Of a stretch of 64,000 nucleotides of DNA, positions 51,253-60,404 are shown one piece after another (the stretch's first letter is position 1; every line of letters begins with the position of its first letter). The notes under the pieces are model-generated. The model ran no database searches, was not told the DNA's origin, and was given only the letters and a program-made list of their open reading frames with translations. A program made the position numbers and the translations under genes. The stretch covers positions 3,782,001 through 3,846,000 of the forward strand of contig NZ_KK073874.1 in NCBI RefSeq assembly GCF_000585375.1, read 5' to 3'. The stretch comes from Cryptosporangium arvum DSM 44712. GTDB lineage: Bacteria; Actinomycetota; Actinomycetes; Mycobacteriales; Cryptosporangiaceae.

Positions 51253-51817
51253 ATGGCTACCTCTGCTGAGTTTCGTTCTGACCCGGCTATCTTCGATCAG
51301 GCCGTCGTGGCTTACCTCGGTCGCTACCGGGGGACGTCCCGGCTGCACTCCGAGTCCGATCTGCGCGTCTACCTGCGCTGGTGCGCCAGCGATCCCTGGA
51401 TCCGCTGGCGGCTGCGAGGAACACGGCCATCGCGTTCTACGCGTCCGCCGCAAAGGCGGCACGGTAGTCCTCGTCCCGCTACCGCCCGCCGTGGGCCGGG
51501 CACTCGACCGCACCGTCGACGAACGATCCGGCAGACCGATCCTGCAACATCCGCGGCGGGCGAATGGATCGGCACGCCGCGACCCGCCGGCTCAAGCGCC
51601 TCGCGGCGACCGCCGGGATCCGGATGCCCAGGATGCACCCGCACATGCTCAGACACACCTTTGTGACCACGATGCTCGACGCCGGCGTCAGCCTCCGCGA
51701 CACCCAGATCGCCGCCACGCCGACCCACGCACCACGATGCGCTACGACCGCGCCCGCAAGAACTCCGGCCGTCACCCCAACTACATCCTCGCCGCCTACA
51801 TGGCCTCCGGGACGTAA
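51253..51817 (+). pseudogene. tyrosine recombinase/phage integrase remnant
   Basis: Pieces of one integrase lie in successive frames. An N-terminal SAM-like part (FDQAVVAYLGRYRGTSRLHS) is followed by a deletion. Then come RVRRKGGTVVLVPLPPAVGR in a second frame, MHPHMLRHTFVTTMLDAGVS (box-II H-x-x-R) in a third, and RTTMRYDRARKNSGRHPNYI with the catalytic Tyr back in the second. At least two shifts and loss of roughly a third of the core make it inactive. It shows that a mobile element once integrated in this accessory region; no att sites were found. Confidence 0.8.
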
Positions 51818-51939
51818 CGCCGCCGCACGACCGTGCCGACGAGCGGTTGTTCTGATCAGTGCGTTCGACTTACCTTGTATTCGCGTCTAGATTGGAGGCG
51901 TTGGGTGTTGCCAATGGCAACTCGAGAATTCTGCGGGGG

Positions 51940-53085
51940 TCACGGGACGCGGCCACGAACTACGCTAAATGCCGATCGCGGCACCAGCAGTTCGGCGGTT
52001 GTCCAATCACATGGACGATTCTCTCTGACAGCTGGACATTCGAGACCTACGACGCCGTCGAGAAGGGCGCCCGACAGGCGCGCACCACCCACGGCCGCCC
52101 CAGTGAGGTCTGCGTCGCCCAGGTCGGCGCGGGTGAGGTCGGCGCCCAGATTAGCGGTATCGTTCTCACTGCTTACTCTCCCGGAGAGGTCAGCCTTCGC
52201 CAAGCGGGCTTTGAACAACTTCGCACCGGTCAACTGGGCCAGAGTCAGATCTGCGCCTTGGAGATTGGACCCCGTGAGATCCGCGAAGGCGAGCTTCGCC
52301 CTGGTCAGGTTTGCCCCCGTCAGATCGGTGTAGCTCAGGTTCAATGTCCGCCCAGCGGGATCCCATCGAGGGATCGGATATCCGTCTATCGCATAGTCGG
52401 TTGGGCGTCGGCCTAGAACGGTCAATGCGGCTTGGACATCACCGGGCACGATAGATGAATCGATAACCGACTGCAGGGGCCGGTGATTTCTGACAAAGGC
52501 GGCAAGAATGTCGACAATGATGTCCTGATCGGTAGAGGACTCACGCATGATGCGCTCCAAGGCGTAGATGCCGCCCGTGCGTGCGTCGATCCCCTGGGCA
52601 CCCAGTTGGTCGATTGCCTGGCTGTAGCGCTGGCGAACCTGGCCTAGTCGGGTAAGGCGTAGCTGCTCACGGGTGGCTTCGACGGACTCCCTTGCAGCGC
52701 GGCTCTGTTGTCCAGTGAACACGAGCGCCGCAATCGCAGCGGCGGCGGTGACCGCCGCCGTCAACGAACTCGGGCTGTTCCAGCGGTCGTGGTGCCCACT
52801 CGGTGTAGCCGCCACAGGAGTGGCACTGGCCTCCGACGCCGGTCGGCCAGCATGTCGGGCTGCTACGAGAAGTAGAACGGTGCCACCAGAGAAAAGGAGA
52901 AGCGCCTCCCATCGTGCGCTCCGCAGCCACTCCCACGCAGAGGACCATCGGTAGAGACCGAGTTCAGCGCAGCCGGCAAGCGTCAAAACCGCCGCGCCCG
53001 CACCGAGATAGATCCGATTATCAATCTCCCAACTCTTCACATGCCGATGATGGGTTATATCGACTCGCCCATGGCTCAACGACAC
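51940..53085 (-). CDS. membrane-anchored pentapeptide-repeat protein
   Basis: This 381-residue protein has two N-terminal spans (about 27-45 and 60-78) and a third near 105-122, then a helical linker (RESVEATREQLRLTRLGQVR). From about 255 it has pentapeptide repeats of the A(D/N)LxxADL type (YTDLTGANLTRAKLAFADLT). The cytoplasmic segment GIYALERIMRESSTDQDIIV is typical of actinobacterial members. The repeats fold as a right-handed helix; function is unknown. It lies upstream of a TIR protein, in the opposite orientation, about 1.4 kb away. Confidence 0.85.
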   Translation of the reverse strand: MSLSHGRVDITHHRHVKSWEIDNRIYLGAGAAVLTLAGCAELGLYRWSSAWEWLRSARWEALLLFSGGTVLLLVAARHAGRPASEASATPVAATPSGHHDRWNSPSSLTAAVTAAAAIAALVFTGQQSRAARESVEATREQLRLTRLGQVRQRYSQAIDQLGAQGIDARTGGIYALERIMRESSTDQDIIVDILAAFVRNHRPLQSVIDSSIVPGDVQAALTVLGRRPTDYAIDGYPIPRWDPAGRTLNLSYTDLTGANLTRAKLAFADLTGSNLQGADLTLAQLTGAKLFKARLAKADLSGRVSSENDTANLGADLTRADLGDADLTGAAVGGARLSGALLDGVVGLECPAVRENRPCDWTTAELLVPRSAFSVVRGRVP

Positions 53086-54524
53086 TAGTAGTGCTTGGTC
53101 ACGTCGAAGGTTGCAGCGCGCGTCTTTTCCGGTGGCGGTGTCGTAGGAGGGTGTGACTCCGGATGAGGTCGCTGCGGCGCGGGGTGAGTGAGAGGCGTTC
53201 GCGCGGAATGATCAACGCCGGTGGCGGCAGATCTATCTGCGGGGAGTGTTAATCGATAGGAACCCTCGCTAGCAGGGAAAGCCCAGCTAGCGGGCCGTTC
53301 GCATTCCGTTCCGTTGCGCGTAGCGGAGCGCGTGGCGGCCGCTCGCCGTCAGAGGCCGTCAATGGTTCAGGACCGCTACCGGACGACGCACCAGCCGTCC
53401 GCAGGCTGTATGTGCGCCCCGACACGCCCGACGCTCGGCTCGAACGGCGCTCGCCAGGAGCGGGGTGGTGACCTGGTCGGCGGCGCGGCCCACGCCCCTG
53501 CCCGAGTCGCCTGCGCCGTCCCCGCGCGGAGAACAGGACCACCTCGGCCGCGCGCCGACAGCATTCCTGAGCTGGGTACCGCTCGGGAGAGACTGATGAT
53601 CGATCGAGGAGCGCGGACGTTGAGTGAAGCCCGGATCGAGCTACGAGGCGGTCCCGCGAGCTACACCAACCTCACCGTCTACCGCGACAACAACCACCAG
53701 CTCCCAGCCCACCGTCGAAATGCTCGTCGCCGACAGCATCCTTGACTACAAACTCACCAGCGCGACCACCACGGCCGACGGCTACCCGATCTACCGCTGC
53801 CCCACGAACTGGCGACTTGCCGTACGACCGACCCAACCCACCCCACCCGGGCACGACCCGGCGGAGACGCCGGCAGCGCCGGCAGCCGAGATCGACCCCT
53901 TGGACGCGCTGCTCGCCGCGCTCGACCACCAGGACACCCACGACCGTCTCTGACCAGCCAGACGCGGGCAGCAACCCGCCGAACGGTGCCGCCAGGAGAC
54001 GCACAAGCACCTCAGACGACGAGAGACATCCTCACGACAACCCGGGCCATCTCATCGACACACCATCGCGGGCGCGAACGCACCAATTTGCCGATGAGCG
54101 GATGTTCTGCCAGTGCCCTTGACTCGTCGGTTTCGGGACATCACCGAACTGTCGGTCGAATAGCGGTGTTTCTGTCCAGAGCAATCGCTGCACCAGAATC
54201 CGACGGTCGTTGAGTTGCTCTTGCGTCAATGAGAAGATGGTGCGGTCATCGCGCAGCTATCCCTAAAAAATCTTATTCGGAGGTCGGTAGCGGTCGTCAC
54301 TCTTCTCACCGCTGTGTGGCTTGGCCAGCCTTGCTCATCGTCGCAGATGCGACGAGTGTCGAGGAGAGACTGCCCATTATATCTGCGCTCGCCACAATAA
54401 TTCCTCTTCGATCTGACGTTGCCGCAGGCCGCAAATCAGGTCTATAGGTAAAGACGTGCACAGCAGGCCATCTATTTGTCCCGCGCCCACGATAACGATG
54501 TACGACTGATCTGGTGGAGGTCTG
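53086..54524. other. 1.4-kb stretch with only coding fragments
   Basis: No intact gene recognised. A plus-strand frame to 53953 reads VEMLVADSILDYKLTSATTT and ends with an acidic tail. A neighbouring frame gives ASYTNLTVYRDNN just before it, so a frameshifted small gene of unknown family may lie at 53600-53953. A plus-oriented relative of the dispersed motif (GCCGATGAGCGGATGTTC) lies near 54090. From 54230 to 54520 the G+C is clearly lower, consistent with foreign DNA or the TIR promoter. Confidence 0.45.
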
Positions 54525-55331
54525 ATGGCGGCGTCGGTGTTTCTGAGCTATAGCCGGAGCGATCGGGGCTACGCAGAACAGCTCGTACCGTTTCTCCGAG
54601 CCGCCGACCTCACCGTGTGGTGGGACTTCGAGCTATACGCCGGTGAGGTCTGGACTCGGGAAATCGCGCAACGCATCAACATGTGCGATGTCTTTCTGGT
54701 CATACTCACACCCGAGGCGGTGAAATCGCCGTGGGTGCTACGAGAACTTCATTATGCGTCTGAATCCGGCAAGAGGATCGTGCCGTTACTCCTTGATGCC
54801 TGCGAGCTGCCGTTGCTGCTAGCCGGGGTGCACCGAGAGGACGTTCGGGGCGGTGATTTACCGGGTACCCAGTTTCTGGTCGATTTAGGTGGCGTCGCGA
54901 GCCCGCGCCGGAAGCGATTCTCTCGGAGGGAGCGGTCCACCAATTCGGCGCTACCGCAATTTGCTGCCCAGCAGGCCCTACTCGTGGAAGAAGTTCGCTG
55001 GCTAATGGCACACGACAGAAAGAGCTCGGTATCGATCACGGTACCTGGAAGCTTTCTAACGGTGCAGCTATACCGTCTCGATTTGGGTATACGCGTCGAC
55101 ATCGGCTTCGGTTTTGGCCGAACCAGGATCGCCGATGCGCAGCATGATTCTTTGACACGCAACGGTTGGGCGGGTGTAGATGTCAGCTTCGGGCCCATTC
55201 AAAAGACCTTCGCGATCAGTTCAGTCGAGGACCACTACGCTGCGGCGCGGCAGATAGTCGATGCATTAATCAATGCGCATGGCCTCGAGTCAAGCGAGCC
55301 TCTCAAGGTTAAAAAGCGATTCGCGCGCTGA
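54525..55331 (+). CDS. TIR-domain protein with C-terminal YbjN/TY-Chap-like domain
   Basis: This 268-residue protein has a TIR fold at residues 1-135: VFLSYSRSDRGYAEQLVPFL, WWDFELYAGEVWTREIAQRI, DVFLVILTPEAVKSPWVLRE. The Glu after SPWVLR is at the position of the NADase catalytic Glu of bacterial TIRs. A basic linker (SPRRKRFSRRERS) leads to a second domain with LVEEVRWLM and SSVEDHYAAARQIVDALINA, resembling the YbjN/TY-Chap fold. GGTGGAGGT precedes the ATG. Bacterial TIR proteins act in antiphage NAD depletion, signalling or virulence; no sensor partner is adjacent. G+C is below that of core genes. Confidence 0.8.
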   Translation: MAASVFLSYSRSDRGYAEQLVPFLRAADLTVWWDFELYAGEVWTREIAQRINMCDVFLVILTPEAVKSPWVLRELHYASESGKRIVPLLLDACELPLLLAGVHREDVRGGDLPGTQFLVDLGGVASPRRKRFSRRERSTNSALPQFAAQQALLVEEVRWLMAHDRKSSVSITVPGSFLTVQLYRLDLGIRVDIGFGFGRTRIADAQHDSLTRNGWAGVDVSFGPIQKTFAISSVEDHYAAARQIVDALINAHGLESSEPLKVKKRFAR

Positions 55332-55657
55332 ATCCCATAGTTCAGATCCGCATCACGCTCTCCTCGGCGACGAGACGTCCTCTTCGGCTCGCCTCTGTAC
55401 CAGGACAGAGCAGGAGACGGCGTTCTAGGGTGTTTGATCGAGTATCCGGAAGGTGGCTTTCCCGAAGCGCGCGGTCGGGTATGGAGTGGGCCGCGCTGGA
55501 GTCAGATATAGCCTGAGCTAATTGCGGCTGTCCGGCTATAGGCAGGGCCGGTCATTCTGCTATCCTGACCATCCCTCGAGTCTGCGAGCGGCCAATGGTG
55601 GGTTCACTCACATGCCGCGATTAGGCAACCAACTGTGCGTGGAGACGATGGGAGGTC
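55332..55657. other. intergenic with dispersed motif
   Basis: No gene seen in 326 bp. It holds CACTCACATGCCGC at 55605-55618, identical to the end of the 44-bp repeat at 16869-16912. Confidence 0.5.
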
Positions 55658-56122
55658 CTATTCGGTCAAATACTTTTCGAGCCCAAGTTCCATCCGCGCG
55701 GCGTCAAGGAAGACGCCACGAGCAATCCGTTTCGGAGATCGGTCTGTCACGCGTTTCCGAGCTTGGGCCTGAAGGGCGTCGCTGTAGGTGTTGGCGGCTC
55801 GGCCCAACTCTGGGCTGCACGAGATGATGACCTCCTTCACGGCCAGCCACATGGCGTGAAGCTCGTCGTCGGATGGCTGGGGACCCCCCTCGATGTCGTC
55901 CCGTGCCGTGTCCAGACTCTGCTCAACTCGCTGGGTTGTATCAAGAAACCGCATGATGACCGCTTTCAGCTCGTTCCTGGCATCACGGATTCGTTGCTCG
56001 GCATCTTTAGTCCGTGCGGACCGCGCGTTAATCCACTGCCCGGCGAGAGTGGCCGCAGCACCTGCAAGCACCCCACCGAGGGCGATGATCTGAGTTGCGA
56101 AGGCCGAAACATCGCTCGCCAC
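55658..56122 (-). CDS. single-span membrane protein with coiled-coil-like cytoplasmic part
   Basis: This 154-residue protein starts at a GTG with GAGGAG upstream. One span (IIALGGVLAGAAATLAGQWI) is followed by a charged helical region (SARTKDAEQRIRDARNELKA) and a further helix set. Such small anchored coiled-coil proteins are common in actinobacteria and unassigned. A GCGGCATGA motif lies 114 bp upstream of its start. It is convergent with the TIR gene. Confidence 0.65.
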   Translation of the reverse strand: MASDVSAFATQIIALGGVLAGAAATLAGQWINARSARTKDAEQRIRDARNELKAVIMRFLDTTQRVEQSLDTARDDIEGGPQPSDDELHAMWLAVKEVIISCSPELGRAANTYSDALQAQARKRVTDRSPKRIARGVFLDAARMELGLEKYLTE

Positions 56123-56354
56123 TACCCACTCCTCACGACCCGGCGAGGTGGTCCGCCGGAAGCTTTGCCAAATGCTACGGGCGTTTCAGCTAGATGTGTC
56201 CAGACGACTACTTTGTGGTGTCGGCAACATCCGATCATGCCGCGCGGTGTGCATTCCGAGGCAGGTGCGGAGCGAGCTCATGCTGACGGCGGACGACTCC
56301 GCGATCGCATGCTCCCGCGGTGGGCGGACCGGAGACCACTGCAATGCTGATGCC

Positions 56355-56666
56355 GTGATCACCTGCGTCGTGCACTACATCATCGATTCAACTCAGATCG
56401 AGGCATTCGAACGCTTCGCCCACGAATGGATGCGGCTGGTGGCTAAGCACGGCGGCGTCCACCACGGCTACTTCTTGCCGGCGGAGGGCGCCAGCGACCG
56501 GGCCGAGGCGTTGTTCAGCTTCGAGAGCTTGGCCGCCTATGAGCGTTACCGCACCCGGTTCGGCGAGGACCCGGAGTTCATCGCAGCAGACAACATCCGC
56601 GAGGAGTCCGGCTGCGTCCTGCGATACGAGCGGACCTTCATGCGCCCCCTCCTGCCCAACGGCTGA
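56355..56666 (+). CDS. NIPSNAP-family protein
   Basis: About 103 residues form one ferredoxin-like alpha/beta barrel: VITCVVHYIIDSTQIEAFER, HGGVHHGYFLPAEGASDRAE, SFESLAAYERYRTRFGEDPE. These are the NIPSNAP/ABM-type signatures. The function is unassigned; relatives include small monooxygenase-like proteins. GTG 56355 is taken as start because the upstream frame is not homologous; its ribosome site is weak. Confidence 0.8.
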   Translation: MITCVVHYIIDSTQIEAFERFAHEWMRLVAKHGGVHHGYFLPAEGASDRAEALFSFESLAAYERYRTRFGEDPEFIAADNIREESGCVLRYERTFMRPLLPNG

Positions 56667-56721
56667 ACGCACTCTTCTGGCGCCGAGTGCTCGTTCGGCG
56701 CGGTGACCGGTGTGCGGACAT

Positions 56722-56759
56722 GACACGGCCCGGAGCGCGGGTGCGTTCCGGGCCGTGTC
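56722..56759 (-). terminator. hairpin downstream of peptide gene copy 2
   Basis: The 13-bp perfect stem GACACGGCCCGGA/TCCGGGCCGTGTC with a 12-nt loop begins 11 nt past the peptide stop. It may also serve the convergent NIPSNAP gene. Confidence 0.85.
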
Positions 56760-56770
56760 GATGAGGAAGG

Positions 56771-56899
56771 TCAGCTGCAGGGGTTGTAGTCCCAGCAGTC
56801 GTTGTAGCGCTTCTTGTGGTGACGACGACGACGCGGCTTGCACTCCTCGTAGGAGTAGTCGTTGCACTCGTTGTACGAGTAGTCGTAGCAGCCGCTCAT
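56771..56899 (-). CDS. 42-residue Cys/Tyr/Asp-rich peptide, paralogue 2
   Basis: Begins MSGCYDYSYNECNDYSYEEC and then shares the basic block and ending (KPRRRRHHKKR; NDCWDYNPCS) exactly with the peptide at 18103-18231. All five differences fall in the first 18 residues, are mostly D/S or N/E swaps, and keep Cys 4, 12, 20, 35, 41 and the aromatic positions. The same ribosome-site segment (TTCTGGAGGCTGGACGAC) precedes the ATG in both. This pattern of substitution suggests selection on the peptide. Upstream lies the shared leader, downstream a terminator. Function unknown. Confidence 0.78.
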   Translation of the reverse strand: MSGCYDYSYNECNDYSYEECKPRRRRHHKKRYNDCWDYNPCS

Positions 56900-56931
56900 G
56901 TCGTCCAGCCTCCAGAAGATTTCGTTCGCGG

Positions 56932-57034
56932 GGTGTTTTCCCCGTCCTGACACCAGGTTCCCGCGAAACGACTCCCCGCTCGATCGCCGGCCTGACGCCA
57001 CGAACGTTCGGTTCGCAACACTCGCTCATGCCGC
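56932..57034 (-). repeat. leader element, copy 3 (upstream of peptide 2), with GCGGCATGA motif
   Basis: It shares CTCGATCGCCGG, the CGAACGTTCG-like block and the exact end AACACTCGCTCATGCCGC with the leader of peptide 1; spacing differs by a few bases. Confidence 0.65.
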
Positions 57035-57320
57035 ATAGCGCGAGCGGCCCCTAATATCCGGCCAATGACGGCCAGCGCACGCAGAAGACGCGCGAGCGCT
57101 GGCCGCCGTTACGGCGCATGGCAGGAGTCCATACGTTCGGCCGGAGCGCTCAGAATTCCGGAATGGTGGCGTCCCATCACCGCCGACCCAGGCAAGCCGA
57201 ACGGCTCGCAGACGGGGGCCTCCGTCGTCTGGGCATCACGTGTCCGATGGGCTGGCGCGTGGCAGCCCCGATAGCAGCGCGGACATCGCGGAGTGGGCAA
57301 TGGCGACGGGATGAGCGAGG

Positions 57321-57773
57321 TCAGGACTGCTGGCCGAGGATCCGGCCAGGACGCGCGGTGCCGTCTAACTGCGTGGCCAGGTGAGTCTCGACAGCGGCGC
57401 GTGCGCGGTCTGAGTAGCCACCGCCAACACGGAGCAGGCCGTAGCTGGGACCGGGGCAAAGTAGCTCCGTGCCATCCCGGAGGTTCAGCGTGAGCTGGCC
57501 CCGATGTCCCCACCGCGAGTTGCGGGTTACGTTGTCGATGTCCTGCCACGCAATGCGGCGGCGCGGAGGCAGATAGTCGTAGAGGGCGATCTCGTCGTTG
57601 CCGAGCACGATGCGCGGTCGCCAGGCCAACCAGAGCAAGAGTGCTGCTATTGCGACGCCGTACAGCGGATCGAGGCTGGGTCCTGACGCCAACTCGCTCT
57701 GGACAGCGACTGTCAAAACGACACAGGCGCACAGCGTCGCGATCCATGCGGCCCGCCACGGTCTGTGGACCAC
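57321..57773 (-). CDS. membrane protein with PH-like domain
   Basis: This 150-residue protein has two N-terminal spans (about 8-26 and 37-51). A PH-like domain follows: IVLGNDEIALYDYLPPRRRI, then AWQDIDNVTRNSRWG and LTLNLRDGTELLCPG. This two-helix plus bacterial-PH layout is frequent in actinobacteria and usually unassigned. GTG start. No operon partner is visible; the gene stands alone. Confidence 0.8.
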   Translation of the reverse strand: MVHRPWRAAWIATLCACVVLTVAVQSELASGPSLDPLYGVAIAALLLWLAWRPRIVLGNDEIALYDYLPPRRRIAWQDIDNVTRNSRWGHRGQLTLNLRDGTELLCPGPSYGLLRVGGGYSDRARAAVETHLATQLDGTARPGRILGQQS

Positions 57774-58302
57774 GACCGACCTCCCGCGAGCGCTGCGCGG
57801 CAGGTGGCCGCTCTCGCATAGCCTGCCATGCTCCAGGTCGTTTCAGGGCTGTCCGTGCCGCGATGGGGCCTCCAAAGCGTGGAAATCCCGACTAGTTCTA
57901 CCGTCGGCGCCCCACCTCCACCGCATTTTGGGGACCGGAGTCCAGCCCTCCGAAACAAATCGATAGCTCTTGAGTTGGATTGTCAAACGTACGCTCTTGC
58001 CGCGATGAGCTTATGTGCGTTGCTGGCCTCCCTTCTTGCAGGCGGAGGGTGTCACGCCGAGGTGCGCGGGGGCTCTGGACCCTCGGCGTGTAGGACCGAG
58101 ATGCCGTACCGGTCGCGGCGCTGACCGTAGGGTCGTGGCAGGGTGTTGTGCTACCGGTCTCTTACCCGGGCCACGGTTGTCAGACGCGGCGCGCGCCCTA
58201 CTTGACGGCGCGCTCATCGTTGATATCGAGGTCACAATACCAGTGGGTTGGAAACCCGAACTAACGCTCATGTCTCCGAGCGGCCGTACGCGCCGGGGAG
58301 CT
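57774..58302. other. intergenic, no gene seen
   Basis: About 530 bp. TTGCCGCGATGAGC near 57997 is a loose relative of the dispersed motif in plus orientation. No coding signal was accepted. Confidence 0.5.
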
Positions 58303-58755
58303 TTAGTGGGCGTTTGCTGCACCGTCGACGCCGTAGCCTCGGGGCCGTTCGAGGTACATGTGGTCGGGTTTGGAGAAGCCGAGTCGCTCATAGAGGCCGT
58401 GGGCGTCGGCGGTGTGCAAACTCCAACGGAACGCCGCGCCCGGGCCGCCGTCGATCATCGCCGTGACGACGGCAACGCCCAATCCGCGTCCGCGCGCCTC
58501 GGGGAGGACGAACACATCGGCCAGGTAGGCGAATCGACAACCGTCGGAGATCGCTCGTGCGAATCCGACCATCCTCCCGGTCCGTGACTCGTAGGCTCCG
58601 ACGACGCGCCAGGCAACGGCCACCTGGGTGTCGAATTCTGCTCGCACTCGGTCGGCGTTCCAGTACGCCTCGGTGCTCAGGAATGCCCAGGCCGCGTCGC
58701 GGTCGATCCGGGACGCGTCATCGTCTATCTGGTATTCGTCGAACGCGATGATCAC
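58303..58755 (-). CDS. GNAT-family N-acetyltransferase
   Basis: This 150-residue GNAT has the acetyl-CoA loop VLPEARGRGLGVAVVTAMI and a final strand/helix HTADAHGLYERLGF. The GTG at 58755 opens VIIAFDEYQIDDDASRIDRD; upstream Val codons in the same frame are not start codons. The first half (YWNADRVRAEFDTQVAVAW) fits the small YitH/Acetyltransf_1 group. Substrate unknown. It appears intact. Confidence 0.85.
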   Translation of the reverse strand: MIIAFDEYQIDDDASRIDRDAAWAFLSTEAYWNADRVRAEFDTQVAVAWRVVGAYESRTGRMVGFARAISDGCRFAYLADVFVLPEARGRGLGVAVVTAMIDGGPGAAFRWSLHTADAHGLYERLGFSKPDHMYLERPRGYGVDGAANAH

Positions 58756-58891
58756 GGCGGTGACGCTAACGCCTCGCCCGCTCTCAGCGAACGGATTTCT
58801 CGGCTGGCCCGATGTGCAGCGGACGCACACATCTGCCGCCGTCGGGGTGCTCGGCACCGCCGCAGTGTGCCGCCCGAATATGTTCTAGTGG

Positions 58892-59415
58892 ATGGTTACC
58901 CGTGACGACCGCCCGCTGCTCTTCCTGGACGTGGATGGACCGTTGATCCCGTTATGTGCCCGACCTGCCGGGCACGTGCGCGCCTTGAACGCCGCCACCA
59001 ACCCAGCGGAGGTTTCGGGTAATCCGCTGGTGGACCGCCTCGACCCAGCGGACGGGCGCCGACTGCTGGCATTGGGGTGCCAGTTGATCTGGCTACGACG
59101 TGGATGGCTGACGCGAACGAAATCGTCGCGCCCAGGCTCGGACTGCCGGAGCTACCTATCGTCGACTTCCCGGACGACGCAGGCCCCGCGAGAGGACTTC
59201 ATTGGAAGACGAAGTTCCTCACCCAGGAAGCAGGCGGCCGCCCGTTCATCTGGCTCGACGACGAGATCACCGACGCCGACCGGCGATGGGTCCGCACCCA
59301 CCATCATGAGCCGGCCTTACTGCACCGCGTCGACCCCCTCCTCGGTCTCACCGACACCGACTTCGCCGCGATCCGCCGGTGGCTAAACAGCTCGATAGCA
59401 GGGTTCAAGAGTTAA
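58892..59415 (+). pseudogene. HAD-like hydrolase with a frameshift
   Basis: An ATG at 58892 opens LLFLDVDGPLIPL with the HAD DxD nucleophile motif and runs to LLALGCQLIW. One base is missing near 59.09 kb. The protein resumes in the next frame as ATTWMADANEIVAPRLGLPE and continues through RPFIWLDDEITDADRRWV (motif IV acidic pair) to the stop at 59415. The restored protein would be about 174 residues. Both halves are otherwise well conserved, so the shift is recent or a sequence error. Confidence 0.75.
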
Positions 59416-59433
59416 CTCTCATGCCGCTGGGCG

Positions 59434-60014
59434 TTAGCCGACTGGAACGAGCTGGACGATGCCAACCCACGGAAAGTCCTCGGTTCGGTGAAGCGCTCGA
59501 ACGCTCCAACGTCCGGCTGGAAGAGGAACGATCGCGCATTCGGGCCGACCTGTGCCGTCCAGGTACTCGACGTCGAGGTCGGCTCCGGCGTGGGCGGAGT
59601 CCATCAGGATCGCTGTTCCGTCGGTCTCCCAGACCCCGCAGTCCTCTCACTCGGCGGCGGCACCACAGACGATGGCCGTTGCGGCGTCGATCAGTTCAGC
59701 GGCCGAATCTGCGGTGAGCCAGCGAACGAAAGTGTTCGGTTCGGGCAGATAGCAGGTGAGAGCGGGTTGTCGGCGAGCACGAGCGCGAGGGCTTGCGGAC
59801 CGTTGCTGATCACCCCAGCCCATCCCTCCACCTGGCACGCTCTGTCGTAGTCGTCGCGGATCGTGCCGTCGCCGATCATCGCGCCGCTCTCTGTGCAGCC
59901 GGCCCATTGGTCAACCGCCGACACCGGGATGGCTACTAACGGGCCGCCGCCCGACGATATCCACGCCAGGTCGGTACCTGTCGCGTCGTTGCCATCAGCA
60001 GCAGTCTCATCCAC
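59434..60014 (-). pseudogene. Imm21-family immunity protein, frameshift plus nonsense
   Basis: A GTG at 60014 starts a frame with LAWISSGGGPLVAIPVSAVD and DYDRACQVEGWAGVISNG, the N-terminus of Imm21 proteins. At about 59.78 kb a CTCTC tract, where CTC would keep frame, shifts it by two. The next register gives CYLPEPNTFVRWLTADSAAE and meets TGA at 59647. Past that stop the same frame continues as GVWETDGTAILMDSAHAGAD ... GRWSVRAL ... WVGIVQLVPVG to a TAA at 59434, the normal Imm21 C-terminus. Immunity genes usually neutralise a polymorphic toxin encoded beside them; none is seen here. Confidence 0.8.
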
Positions 60015-60086
60015 GTCAACCGCGTGCCATGTGCTCGGTGGAGCCCGCGAGACCGAACAGATCCGGCGCCGGTGGCGCGGCTGACA

Positions 60087-60251
60087 ATGGTGACCTTGGT
60101 CGAAGCCGGTGACTGCGCCGTTGAGCTACCGCGACCGCTACTCCTCCATCCCGGCGAACATGTCTGGATCGTCGGTTCATCGCTTTTCGTTCGGCAATCA
60201 GACGGCGAGGTGGCGCGCCACGCGGGGGATGGCGTCTGGCTTTGCCGTTGA
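60087..60251 (+). CDS. small hypothetical protein
   Basis: A 54-residue frame from ATG 60087 (MVTLVEAGDCAVELPRPLLL) has an even mix of residues and ends VARHAGDGVWLCR. The ribosome site is poor and no family is recognised. It is divergent from the immunity-gene remnant. Low confidence. Confidence 0.3.
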   Translation: MVTLVEAGDCAVELPRPLLLHPGEHVWIVGSSLFVRQSDGEVARHAGDGVWLCR

Positions 60252-60404
60252 GTTCCGCTTCCGGGCTTGATCAGCGTTCGGCTAAACCGTCGGGCGGAAC
60301 GGTCGATCGGCTCACTTCTCTTGGCCACCGAACGCGCGGAGCGCACACTCTGTTGCCGCGGAGCGTCGTTGTGATCCGGCCGCGCACCGCGGCACGAGCA
60401 GCGG

